Below are positions 52,691-63,693 of a stretch of DNA of 64,000 nt, in pieces. Position numbers and translations under genes: made by a program. The notes beneath the pieces were generated by a model. The model did no database searches. It was given only the letters and a program-made list of their open reading frames with translations, and was not told the origin of the DNA. Source of the DNA: Spirometra erinaceieuropaei (Eukaryota; Platyhelminthes; Cestoda; Diphyllobothriidea; Diphyllobothriidae); contig CACRXP010000091.1 of NCBI GenBank assembly GCA_902702965.1, positions 281,209-345,208 of the forward strand. Direction: 5' to 3'. How positions within the stretch are numbered: the first letter of the stretch is position 1; every line of letters begins with the position of its first letter.

Positions 52691-53581
52691 CTCAACTTTT
52701 TTAGTCTGTTCTGAAGGAAATGAGAAACAAGGGAATCTGAAGAATTAGGCTTGAGATATCTACGCGGCACAAACTCTAGAATGTCCTTGGAAACATTGGA
52801 CATGACATCACGAAGAATGGTTACATCACTACAAGTGAGGAAGCCACACCAATCCAAGGATCTCATATAGTTATTTATTACGTCGCCATCTACGCAGTCG
52901 TAGTTCATGAAAGTCTGAACGGCGCTTGTCTTTTTTGAAAAGGCAAGCGGTAGGCAACAATGAATAGTACGTGGTCACTGTCAAAGAGGTCCTTTTTAAA
53001 GCAACAGAAAGAGGAGCAATGTCATTGGTAAAGATTAGATCTAAAATGTGATTATCTCTGGTTGGAGAGCGCACCAGTTGTGACCAATTAGAAAAATTGA
53101 CAATATCTTGAAAGGACTGGAATCTGGGTGGGCAGCTATTGGAAACCCAGTCAATTTCAGGAAGGTTAAAATCCCCAGTGATTATTTTAACATCGAAAGC
53201 AGCCTTCGAAATTAATTTAAAGATTTCACGGAGTTGTGAATCATCCCTGGCTAAAGAATTTGGGGGATTGTAGATACAGCCAATAATTGCCTTTCTTTGC
53301 GGCGAGAGAATAACAGATGCAAAGCAGAAGTTTCCCGTGAATGAGGAATCATCCAAGTAATAGGGAGAGTGCTTAAGGTAGGATTTAAGATAAAGAAGAC
53401 AACCACCCCCACGCCTAGTCGTGGGGTCTTGGCAGTAAAAATCGAAGTCATCTATGAGAAAGGCAGAGTCAGGAATTAGAGAATGTGTCCAAGATTCTGT
53501 TACACATATAATATCAGGCGTCATTTCGAGAGCAATGGCACTGATTTGGGCCATCTTGTTTATAACAGACCTGGCATTCAA
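52687..53581 (-). pseudogene. Family C endonuclease, one frameshift
   Basis: Mostly open (53,581-52,871): MNARSVINKMAQISAIALEM, CVTESWTHSLIPDSAFLIDD (catalytic Glu), TTRRGGGCLLYLKSYL, GCIYNPPNSLARDDSQL, KIITGDFNLPEIDWVSNSCP (GDFN box) and RSPTRDNHILDLIFTNDIAP. The frame shifts after LSVALK, just before the SDH box that the block 0 copy retains. The linker (52,908-52,687) reads LEFVPRRYLKPNSSDSLVSH. Confidence 0.85.
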
Positions 53582-54389
53582 TAATATAATATCTTATGTG
53601 TTTCGAACGGCAATGCTATTGTCGACGGTATTTTAAAAAAATTTGGAGGCGGATATGTATGCTGCGAATTAATGACACTTGGAGAATAAGTACCAGTTAA
53701 TTTAGAGTTATTGACGTATGGGGAGTCAGCAAGAGAAGGCTGAGTACGAGACCTAAAGGAGGTGGGGATATAGTTTTCAAACATTGGAATGCTAGGGGAG
53801 TTAGAACATGGATAGACTTGTTGGTAGTTAAATAGTGGGGGAAGGGGAGGAGGAGGGCGGCTAGAAGGAAAGAAGGGGCTAATGGGTGAGGGTAGGCCAC
53901 TAAAAGAATGAAATGGTGGGAAACCAGGCAAGGTTGGAAGTCAAATTAGATAGGTTGACGTACCTGAGAGCAATTGGCCTTAAGTGGTGGGAAGCCTGAA
54001 CTAGATTGGGGCATAAAGGATTTAGGGCAATTCATGTATGAATTAGTTGCTGGATATATAGTAGGGCTTTGATAAGTAACCGGTACGCAGGACAGAGAAT
54101 TATTCGGAGATATAATTGGAGCTGCGGGGTTTGTAGACGTGCTGGGCTGAACAGACTTGTTAGATCTAAGAGAAGGCGTCGTACCCCTAAATGGAACTGT
54201 ACTACCTATCTTTTGAGTCGGAGTCTGATTCAATTTTCGAGTCTCACCGTTCTGACGCCAAGCCACGAATGACTTAACTGTAGACCTTACAGCACCCAGT
54301 TGGACAAGAGAAGTTATCGGCCTAGCCGATGTAGAAGGATTTTCATGTGTCTCAGCGGGACTATCCGGAGGATACGAAACGACAACTGG

Positions 54390-54437
<48 letters not shown>

Positions 54438-55253
54438 AAGTTTAGGGGCAGGCAAATGCGTCAAGTGGTTCGAGTGAGATGGAGATGTAGGAGAAAGGGG
54501 AAGGAGGGAGTCAGATGTCGCAGAAGTAGGAGAAGCTGAATCCCTACGGCCACTTGTATTATGACCGAGTTGGGGAGCATTAGACTGAGAAGCAGTAGGT
54601 TTACGTGAGAATAGAGACCCCATTCTACGCTCCATAGGAGTAAGATCTTGACAAAGGAAGAATTTTGCCTTCTCTAGGTACGCAGTGACACGCTCTCGAT
54701 GAGTAAAGATTGTGTCAACCTCGATTGATGAAAACAATTTGACAAAGATGGGTGGATTTGTACTACGGGAGGACAAGCGTTTGGCATCAGCTATTTTATA
54801 GTTGAAACCACATGAATACAGGAAATTGGTCGCAACATCAATTGGCTGAGCAGATCGAGGAACATTTTTTAGCAGGAAGTTGTAAGAACGCTTCTGTCTA
54901 TCACTAGATTCACTGGCGATCAGGTGAACAAGTGAGTCGAGACGCCTACATTCTTCAGAGGGAATATCGGAGATGTTCCCGTCGAATAAATGTCCAAGAA
55001 TTGTCAGCAAAGAGCCAAACTTTAGCATAAAGTCATTGCAGTGGTCAAATGCAGACAGATTAAGCTGCCGACCAATTACAACGGGTGACGACTGACTAGT
55101 AATATCATCTGACTTAGATTTAGGTAAAGCTTCTGACTTACGTTTAGTTAGGCCATGTTTACTTGCAGGAGCCGAGAGCTTACGTCGACCAGTGACTTTT
55201 GGTCTTATCTTGTCTCGAGGCAATTTGCGATTAAGAAAACTTATGGCAGACAA
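53578..55253 (-). pseudogene. Family C ORF1, one late frameshift
   Basis: The frame 55,253-53,946 (435 codons) starts MSAISFLNRKLPRDKIRPKV. It has a basic N-terminus, a region NFLLKNVPRSAQPIDVATNF to PPIFVKLFSSIEVDTIFTHR that may be RRM-like, and a Ser/Thr/Pro-rich middle with a long Ala run. A small deletion near 53,930 shifts the frame, and the Pro-rich C-terminus continues in 53,931-53,578. Function is inferred as RNA binding by analogy with other CR1 ORF1 proteins. Confidence 0.75.
54388..54437 (+). repeat. (CTG)n expansion coding poly-Ala in ORF1
   Basis: About 16 CTG repeats here, against about four interrupted ones at 21,893-21,904 in the paralogous copy. On the coding strand they give a run of Ala residues, so the frame is kept. 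Confidence 0.9.
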
Positions 55254-55262
55254 GTTGACTGA

Positions 55263-55764
55263 ATTTCAGCTAGGGAGTAACGATGTTAAAATAAATTACA
55301 ACAGTTAGAGAGAAATCGGATGCACAAAATGAGAATTGCAGAGTGCGATTAGTGAACAACGGGCATAGACTAGCAGAACTCAAAAGGAGATGGCAGCAGG
55401 CAGTTATGAGAGAAGAGGCCTGCATTTAAGGAAATTCAACCAAAAAAACAGGTACTAAAATCGTTAGGTCTCACAGAAAAACCACTAAAAATAATATCCT
55501 CCACTTATCTTCAAATTTAAAACCAGCGGCTTACAATATGACTCAAATCCACTGGTTAATTTCAGGAACCCCTTATCATTTGCTCTTTATACCCCATAGG
55601 GTTATATGGGTTTTCGTACATCAAAGGTATGTGGTTTGTTGACTCTAAGCACCGAGTGCAGGTGTAAGCGGAGGTCAAGTCCAAAACCATTCAAGAACTG
55701 AAAAAAAGTTTCGAAAATCGAATAACACCCCTCGTTGGAGTATAAAATTAAAAAACGTAATTGT
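55263..55764. repeat. Family C 5' flank and region X, left part (block II)
   Basis: It continues from the C element into X without the family A insertion found in block 0. It ends at the LTR target site, AACGTAATTGT. No gene. Confidence 0.75.
55761..55764 (+). repeat. LTR element target-site duplication, left
   Basis: TTGT, repeated at 56,781-56,784. The empty site in both other X copies (near 23,790 and 35,230) reads AATTGTTTACTG with one TTGT. Confidence 0.8.
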
Positions 55765-56225
55765 TGTAGTGTGAATGTGGACTTAGAAACTACAAACAAT
55801 AATATCTGCAAAAAAAACTAACTACGAATGGGGGAATTGTGTTTACGAACAAAAAGGAATGTACAGATTGAAAGAACCAGAAAAGGAATGTTCCAGACTC
55901 ACGTAAGGTTGAATCCTATCAAGTAGGGAGATAGTGTCCCGATGAAGGAAAGGTTGAAGGGAGGCTCTAGGTTCCGCGATGGTCCGTTGAAGTTAGCTTC
56001 GAGGAGGAAGTCTCCGGCAGCACGAACGAGTTGCTAAGAGAATTGAGAGGTGACAAGCGCACGCCAAGAAATAACGACGTTAAACACACTCGAGACGAGA
56101 ACACATGTTGACCGCCGTAGCGTTGTTCAAAAAAGTGTATTCTCAGTTTAGTCAAACAAATGTACAGGCAGGTCAGGTGTACAAGCAATGTAGTGGAACA
56201 AATCAAAAGTGTACAAAGGCCTACA
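55765..56225 (-). repeat. 3' LTR (461 bp)
   Basis: On the plus strand it starts TGTAGTGTGAATG and ends AAGGCCTACA, the TG...CA termini in a short inverted repeat. The part from 56,084 to 56,225 is repeated at 56,639-56,780. The frames within it are not coding. Confidence 0.85.
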
Positions 56226-56239
56226 CAACTCCCCCACCA
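56226..56239 (-). promoter_or_regulatory. Polypurine tract of the LTR element
   Basis: On the minus strand TGGTGGGGGAGTTG lies directly before the 3' LTR, the place and composition expected of the plus-strand primer. Confidence 0.7.
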
Positions 56240-56293
56240 GAGCGTTTGCCGAAGAAACTAAACGCTCGATAAAATAAAACGGGAAAAAAAAAA

Positions 56294-56569
56294 TTACACC
56301 ACAAAGTCTTTAAGTCTGGCGGGAAAACGGATATGTCTACCGGAGCGAGACGTACTAGGCGGTGGTGTAGGAGGAGGATCCGGTTGGGTGGGTAGAATGG
56401 TCAAGTGTGGCGATGGAGGACAGGTGAGCGGAGTGGGTGTATCGGGTGAGGACGTAGTAGGGGGAATGGATGGCGCACTGGTCGACGGGAGGCACTCCAG
56501 ATAGGCTGGCTTAAGGCGGTCAATGGAGACCGTGTCGGTCTTATCAGCCTTTTGAAGGACGTAAAACTT
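56294..56569 (-). pseudogene. LTR element pol C-terminus (end of integrase), cut by gap
   Basis: The frame coming out of the gap reads KFYVLQKADKTDTVSIDRLK, a Pro/Ser/Thr-rich spacer, and RSGRHIRFPARLKDFVV before the stop. The 'TVSIDRLKPA' box and 'RSGRxxRFPxRLxDFV' ending are typical of Gypsy/Ty3 integrase C-termini. Nothing upstream is assembled. The frame as drawn across the N run into the LTR is an artefact. Confidence 0.8.
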
Positions 56570-56638
56570 NNNNNNNNNNNNNNNNNNNNNNNNNNNNNNN
56601 NNNNNNNNNNNNNNNNNNNNNNNNNNNNNNNNNNNNNN
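56570..56638. other. Assembly gap (69 N) inside the LTR element
   Basis: A run of N replacing the interior of the element. A normal Gypsy interior is several kilobases, so the true gap is probably much longer than 69 bp. Confidence 0.99.
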
Positions 56639-56780
56639 ACACACTCGAGACGAGAACACATGTTGACCGCCGTAGCGTTGTTCAAAAAAGTGTATTCTCA
56701 GTTTAGTCAAACAAATGTACAGGCAGGTCAGGTGTACAAGCAATGTAGTGGAACAAATCAAAAGTGTACAAAGGCCTACA
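56639..56780 (-). repeat. 5' LTR, partial
   Basis: Same sequence as 56,084-56,225 with no difference that I can see. It ends CCTACA directly before the right TTGT. The rest of this LTR is in the gap. Confidence 0.85.
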
Positions 56781-56784
56781 TTGT

Positions 56785-57065
56785 TTACTGAATGAGGATA
56801 GGAATGAATGTTTTCATGCATGTTTCCCATGAGATATAATTCAGTTGGCAAAGGCATTGAAACTCAATGAGGAAAAGTCGTGCTTTTAAAGTAGGCATTT
56901 TCAGCGATTGTCCATTTTTTATGCATTCGAAGGGAAGTTCGTTCGAAAGTCAAGATTCCAACGGTAATTGAATTACTATATTATTGTGCTTCATGGTGCT
57001 TGATTTTACAGCCGTGCCTGCGTAGTCTGTTGGAAATGAAAATGCATTACAGATTTTCGGTTAAC
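56785..57065. repeat. Region X, right part (block II)
   Basis: It resumes exactly where the left part stopped (TTACTGAATGAGGATAGG) and continues to ATTTTCGGTTAACATG, as in block I. Confidence 0.8.
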
Positions 57066-57700
57066 ATGTCAGACATTAGCACAGAAATTGTATATCTGAT
57101 TGACAGTACTAAGAATGGCACTGGTACTGGCACTGGCACTGATGAACTGCTGATAGCGGGACAAATGATTAAGACTAACATTGTTAGTAGCAACGACGTA
57201 AGTAAGCAAATAATACGCCTACGTGAATGACATGTTTAAGTACTGGGGTAGATCAGGCCTGCTGTTAGTAGTGGGAACGCAGATGTTACTTCCAATGTTA
57301 AAATGGCTGCATCGAAAGGGCCTGCGCAAGCGCTGCGGTTGTTAGACAATTCAATCTTTTCCAAGTACTACTGCTTCTCTAAAACGGACTATGCTAGTCC
57401 CCACACGAAAGCATATGTTTGCTGCATAAACCAGGGAAAAAAGAGGGTTTATGTACCTGACTAACAATCGAGGTACTGCGGCAAGAGACTAGACTACATA
57501 TGATGAATCAATCCCTCCGTCACCAATTTTCGTATAGGAAGGCACTACAGATAGTACGAGCGCAATTGGTTTAAGATAGGAAACTGCGGACCCTGCTGCT
57601 GATGCTGCTATCCCAACGCAAGTACGATGTAGATTCTGGGGACTGCCAAGTCTACCACCCAAGTCGCCCATCTGTCTATAGAAAGTTTGTCTAGTACAAC
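57066..57700. repeat. Triplet-biased noncoding DNA (block II)
   Basis: Duplicate of 35,531-36,130. It joins region Y directly (GTCTAGTACAAC then CTGATTAGTATAAG), without the B-related RT found in block I. Confidence 0.7.
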
Positions 57701-59204
57701 CTGATTAGTATAAGTCACGGACATTTCCGCCTAGGTAGGGAGGTTGAGTCGGTCGATGGCATGTTCCTGTGAATGTCTGCCGTGAACGCAATAGAGTACG
57801 CACTGTCTGCTAATTGCGCGCATGCAGATAGCGGCGACCGCAACCCCCCGGGTCTTTGTTCTCACATTCGCAAAGTTTCTACAGTAACGTGTGCGGTGGC
57901 ACCAAAAGGCCTAGGTAGGTGGGGTCTAAATGGAGGCACCCATTCAAGGATTTGCATGCCTGGCCCAGCGTGACCTCCAAGTGTTCGTAATGTTGTGACA
58001 GCTGTTTCGACAGCCTCACTCGGTGTCTTGTGCCTGCAGGCTTCCGTCCCCCCCCCTTCCGCCGACAGATTAGTCATCATGGTCACAGTTTCATGCTAAA
58101 CAAAGCACTCGAGTTTTTGGACTGGCCTGAACATATGGCTATGTGAGGGCGGTGGTAGACGGCGCCACCTCAGCCGGCTTCAGTCAAAACATGACCGCCA
58201 GCCCACTATCGATTCCTTTAATCGCCCCGCAGCTTAGCTTCCTTAGTGTATGGGAGAATGTATTCACGAACTCTGTGTGTGTTCATTGTCAGAGTGACAT
58301 GAGGGGACGCATGCATGGACAAGCTTACACGGGCGGCAAGATAAGCTTACACGAGATGCAATAACTCCCAGTAGGCAATGATGGGATGGCGTTCTAGTCA
58401 TATTTCGGCACATCGGAATTCTCCTTACACCTAAACGCACTTTGCACGCCGAGAAGTCTCTAACCGGCTCTCGAGGTGAACTGTCAAGCCAGCGTGCGAT
58501 CTTCCCGAATTTGAACCCGGCAACTACAAAATAAATTGAGCTCGGGTATGTGCACTGCAATTGACAAACAGATGCCCTCCGTCGGCGCCTAACTACTGTA
58601 GTAAATTTGAAACCAAACTCAAGAAATTCATTCAAACCGCACATGCGCGGTAGAGATGACAGAGCACCAAAAAGTGCAGTCGGTAGGCAGTTTGAATACG
58701 GCGAAGTATATCTTGGTATTTGGAAAAAAGGTGTAGTTTTCGTGAAGATCGTCGTCAGTGTCATATGAGCGAAGCAAAAATTATTAACGTTATTTAGTAG
58801 ACTGCATCTATTTTTAAGCAGAATACAGGAAACCTCAACATCAGATCTGAAAACCGGTTTGTAACTATCGAAAGCTTGGCACACGACTAGTTTCAATTTC
58901 GTAGTGTGGTTGGTATGGGAGCAAAGAGAAGGTGGTTAGTAGATTTTTTAACCTTCAGAAGGATAGTTTCATGAACGTGGAGCTGAAATCGATGGAGTCT
59001 GAATACCAACATTCATTGGCCGTGTTTTGCTATCATTGTGACTTCTACTGAGGGATGTTGAAGAGAACTATTACTTCGAAGAGTAATAAGGTACTGAAAA
59101 ACCGTCTGGTAATAGTACTACCGCCAATGAGGCCGCCTATACGAAATCATCTCCTAGCAGTGCACCCGTCAATGGTTGTATGAATACGGTCGTCAGTATT
59201 AGAG
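57701..59204. repeat. Region Y (block II)
   Basis: Near-identical to 37,201-38,690. The unidentified frame is present at 58,896-58,264 on the minus strand but shorter because of an indel near 58,283. The poly-C run is shorter than in block I. Nothing else is recognised. Confidence 0.6.
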
Positions 59205-60240
59205 TATGGGAAAGGCCTCTGGAAGCTGAATCTTATTGACGGTGAAAACATAAATATGTCTGGGGTTTTTAAGGATCGGGAGGTATAGTCGTCCAAGAGT
59301 GTAAATCTTTCGGAGCACTGCGCCCTGATAGTCTGCAAAGCACGTAGAACGACCGGATTTATCCTCGAAAAATTCATAACCAGCGGTATTAGAATACGCC
59401 TTTATGAAATATACGATCGACCTGGCCTGGAATAGTGTTCGTTTTTATTTATCCTTATGCGTGATGCTGAGCGAAAGAAAACTGAATCCGACCAATATTT
59501 TTTACCAATAGAGTTTAACCCCTGAAGGCCGACATCTGCTTAACCAGAAACATGGCCGGCTTACAAGACATGATCCATTGTGGTTTCGTAGATTACAAAA
59601 GGGGATTATTTTACTATGTAAAGTGTTATATAATCGTACCGTCAACCCACTCACTACTTTAATACATGTTGTCGACACTCGAAGTGATAGTCACCGCTAG
59701 GTTTCTTATTTCGTCCCCTTGCACGCAGCGCTAGATATCAGCGATTGCTGTCTGTAAATGCAGTTGCTATTTGACATAGACTGACCGGGAAATGTGAAAA
59801 CTGTGCACAATTACCCTTTATCTAAGAGAAGAATTATGCATTTTTTACATTCAGAAAGCCCTCAAATTATTGTTGCGGAATCCACCGATGGGGTATGCCG
59901 TAACGACGGCGTTTGTGGTCTCCAATCTCTATGGCCGGTCTCATCAGGGACAGTTTCTTTAGCCAACGGGAGAAGCTGTTCTTCAGCGCTTCTGGTTGAA
60001 TCGGTTCCAATTTAGTAAAAAGAAATGGCAACTGATAATATCCGATACAGTGTTACCTCTCCCCTCCTTGACTGTCGACATGTTATTGTCAGAAGGGTTT
60101 TTCCTACTGAATCATCTAAACTCTAAAAACTACCATTAACCGAATTTTTATCCCCTTTTTGATATGAGTTTGTGTTAACTGCTGGCCGGATTTATGTTTA
60201 ACGCTTCCCTGGCGGTGCTTGTAACTGGCATTGAATACAA
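59205..60240 (+). pseudogene. Family D RT C-terminal half, decayed (block II)
   Basis: Duplicate of 38,690-39,715 with the same stops and a few new changes, among them a 21-bp direct addition near 59,970 (GGAGAAGCTGTTCTTCAGCG). It ends with the D 3' UTR near 60,237. Confidence 0.8.
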
Positions 60241-61447
60241 TTCGTATGATTATGGGTAATGTCTCTGCCAGTAATATAATTGTTAGTAGAACGACAGCAA
60301 TAAAGTTTGGGATACAGCCACTACAAGCAACCGAGCAGTCCCTTTATGAAATACGGCAGTCGACAAAAACGGTAAATATTACCTCTGCAGTAAATGCTGG
60401 TAGGAAATTTACTAGTACGTTCGGGTTTGCTACTGCTACAGAAAATGGTGTTAGCTGTCATGCAAGCCAATACGACTAATGGTAATATGAATATGAACAC
60501 CCTTTCGGATGCTGGGCCTTCAACTGCAGAAGATAACTGTCAATAATAAACGTAGTACCGGTACAACTACGGCAACCGATTTCGCAGGGCACTGTGTCTA
60601 GTAGTAAGATAAGTAGACTAACTCATGAAATCTCAACGAAAAATCCTAAATGCGTTTTCGTTTCGAATGGATTAATTAAGGAAGGTTGCAAAACAAATCG
60701 TTTTGACGCGTTATTGCGTAATGATTCAGTTAACTGCGGACACCGGCATTCAAACGAACTTCTTTCGGGCCGCATACGAAAACTAAACTTGGGAAAAAAT
60801 GACTAATTAAGAAGCAGGCATTTTTCTCATGGATTCTAAATGCCTTTAGAAATCTGTTATATGTCATGGAAAACATGCGTAGGAGTGGCGATCGTCTTGC
60901 TCATTCTATGAAGAATGACGTGTTCTTCGAATGTCATAGTCGAAGGAAGGGTATAATTCGGTTTTAAAAAAGTTTGTAGTAGCAAGATTTTTAAAAGCGT
61001 GAAATGGCCGTTTATTGGACGTCATGTCTTTGTATTTAGGGAAAGGTCTTCTAATGTTAACAATATGGCTCAAGTTCACTGCTGAATTTTGTGAATCCCA
61101 TGTGGTCTACTTTTCATACCGTAGGCAAATATATGGCTTCCCGCACGCGAGATTGTATACAGCTTGTAGTTTGGAAACTCTGAGTACCAGTGTAACGGTA
61201 GGCGGGAATCAATGCTATTCGTGGAACTGGAAAAGTATTTTAACACCGAAGTATACTCTTCCTTCGAGTACGAAATTGGAAAAAGACGTCAGTTTCTATC
61301 GAGTGAGCAGGAGAATGCATATGGTTTATGCAAGTTTTGTAGGAAATGTAAGTGAATTTCTAAGGGCATCGAAAATCAATGAAAAAATGTATGCTTTTTA
61401 AGTAGGCATTGTTCTAAGAAGTAAAGTTTTATGTACGTTATATTATA
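60241..61447. repeat. Triplet-biased DNA and anonymous repeat (block II)
   Basis: Duplicate of 39,716-40,929. A frame of 128 codons at 61,015-61,401 is open here, but its block I counterpart is broken, so it is probably not coding. Confidence 0.5.
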
Positions 61448-61537
61448 TATATTTATGTATATTATTTTTATTGAGGGGATTTTTTCTCCTGTAAAATTAA
61501 TCCAACCATTTTTAAATTTTTTGGTATGGAGTTTTTT
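61448..61537 (+). repeat. Family A repeat, copy 6 (cut short)
   Basis: It begins like copy 5 (GGGGATTTTTTCTCCTG) but stops at GGAGTTTTTTAAA. The remaining 3' domain and (ATT)n tail of copy 5 are missing. Confidence 0.75.
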
Positions 61538-61772
61538 AAATGCCCGCCGCCACCACTTACTCCGCAATTCTCGAACGCGACTGGGTGCAGCAAACAATTG
61601 CCCTGTCTTTGAAAGCGGCTAGATGGACAAGCCTGGGTTTCGCATACAATACGTACCGCCAACCAGTGGCCCTTACATTTTTCTTAATTGGGAACGTGCT
61701 CCTTCCTCTTTCCCTTACTCCCCAATTCATCAGATTGAGCCACAGCAACGCGTGGCGGGGTCCGGCTAGTTA
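61538..61772. other. Segment present only in block II
   Basis: About 235 bp that replace the 3' part of family A relative to block I. It is GC-richer than its surroundings. On the minus strand it contains GGACCCCGCCACGCGTTGCT and GGAAAGAGGAAGGAGC. It may be a fragment of another repeat. No coding or tRNA-like signal is recognised. Confidence 0.6.
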
Positions 61773-63660
61773 TTATATACAACGGGAAAGACGTTCGTCC
61801 GACAGCAGGCATCCTCAGGTAATTGAATTACTATGGAATTATTCTGCATGATGATTAAGTTTATAACCCTACGTAATGAATGGTTCCGAAGGGAAAACAT
61901 ATTCTGGAATGTCGGCGGACACTTCGGAAGGTAGCTCACCTTCGGTAAATCGGGAGTTAAACCTACTATTACAGGTAGTACGACGACTACCGTCAGTGAA
62001 GCAAGAACTGTTTCAGATGTTATGAGGTGTGTCTCTCTCAGGAAAAGTAAGGAAGGTGAATGGACCTACCCCTATTGAATTACATGGAACTACACTAATA
62101 CAAGGAGGGAAATACGCAATTAGTATCTGGAGGGTACCTAAGCCCAAACGGCTAAGTGGACTCTTGCATCTAATTCTGTGTTACCTCCACCTATGGAAAA
62201 ACTGCAATCCCTATGTCTACTACTTTTTATATAAAACCTGCATCTATCACTAATGCTAGGAGAACGTCGACGGGTACAGAATCTGCTTCAATGACTGGTG
62301 CTTATGCTTCCGCCTCTAGTACAACCGCTACTATGAAGGCCATGGGTATCAATACTACTACTACTATTAATGGTACGGACGCAATTATTTCCTGCACTCC
62401 CGCAATAACTGTCAACGGAACTGGTATTGTAACCATGCCCTCTACTACCGGTATAAAAATTGGGACGCGTAGAACTGCGGCAACTGTTAGTACCAATCAA
62501 AATTGCATTCATGACATCGTGAGTGAAGTAAATCGGCACACGTACCACGTGCAACAGTAAGTAGGTGACAGGAAGTGTCGGTACCGCTTGCATCGGTAGG
62601 CCTACCTGATTGGCAGGAAGTGCACAGTCTACGGTAAGTAATAGAACTGCAAATTACTACAAAAGATACTGCCCAAACGACTATTACTGACAACAGATTT
62701 ACAACTAGTACTACTGTTGGTATCGGTACTAGTCATTGTGGCAAGCAGTACTACGGCTGCTGGTAAAACATCTGAAATAGTAAGGTAAGGAAAACAGAAA
62801 CCAGTACATAGACGACAATCACTTCTATTACTAATGCGGCCGCCCACCAAACTGCCAATACTAGTACGGCTAATGACGGATGTGGTGGCAGTATGAAAAC
62901 TATCAGAGGTAGAAATACTGCTACCCAATTCTGCCATGACCGCAATTACGCCGACTCAGTAATGTCAGCGGTGATTCCACTGTCTTATGAAACGGCTAGT
63001 AACACAACTACTGCTACTGTTACTACTACTAGCACTACTAATACTCTTACTACTACTACTACTACTACCATTATTACTACTACTAATACTACTACAACCA
63101 CTACTACCACTACTAATACTACTACAACCACTACTAATATTACTATTACTAATTATAATATTACCACAACTACTAATACTGCCATAATTAATACTGCTGT
63201 CAGCACAACAACGACGTCAACAACAACAACCACTACCACCACTGATACGGCGAATACTACTAATACTCCTACTATTACTACTACTACTACTACTACTGCT
63301 ACTACTACTACCGCCGCCACCACGGTTGCCAATGCTACTCTACTAACGCCTACACTATAGGTAACTAACTGCAATAATACTAGCATCAGTAACGACAATG
63401 GCTATGAACGTTTTAATAATGAGCTAAATCCTAGCAACAGAAAGTGATTAACAATACCGTAAATACATAACTAAATAGATAACCTCTGCAGGGGATAGTA
63501 GAATCAGAAATTAGGTTAAGTGATAGTACTGCGCACAAACACAAGCAATACTTTGGAAGAAATACGCACGCACGCCCGACAGGAAAAGCAGAAGACACCG
63601 AAAATTTTGGATTCTATACCTAATTAATTCATTCAGTAGGCGTTTATTTTTAATTTCGAA
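61773..63660. repeat. ACT-rich low-complexity region (block II)
   Basis: Duplicate of 41,183-43,116 with different array lengths. At the first array only five ACT units remain (about 62,352-62,366) against about 14 in block I. The second array (about 63,040-63,330) is interrupted and reshuffled. Thr-rich frames are repeat translations. Confidence 0.7.
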
Positions 63661-63693
63661 ACACTCCGATTCGCGGCGAATCGGTGCTGCGAC

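Larger units (their letters stand above)
50841..55262 (-). mobile_element. Family C retrotransposon, copy in block I
   Basis: Same structure and flanks as 18,291-22,745. Independent damage: an 87-bp in-frame deletion in RT (about 52,088), frameshifts in EN (about 52,965) and ORF1 (about 53,930), and a CTG expansion in ORF1. It lacks the A-tail micro-insertion and the neighbouring family A copy. Confidence 0.85.
55765..56780 (-). mobile_element. Gypsy-type LTR retrotransposon, interior collapsed by gap
   Basis: The minus-strand element has a complete 3' LTR (461 bp), a polypurine tract, the end of the integrase/pol frame, a gap, and the last 142 bp on the plus strand of the 5' LTR. LTR ends are TGTAG...CTACA with a 4-bp duplication TTGT. 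The overlapping LTR parts look identical, pointing to a recent insertion. Gag, protease, RT and most of integrase are not in the assembly. Confidence 0.85.

Noticed and set aside
56294..56857. 187-residue frame joining region X, the 5' LTR and the pol C-terminus
   Set aside because: It crosses the N gap and reads through LTR sequence. Only the part downstream of the gap is real coding sequence.
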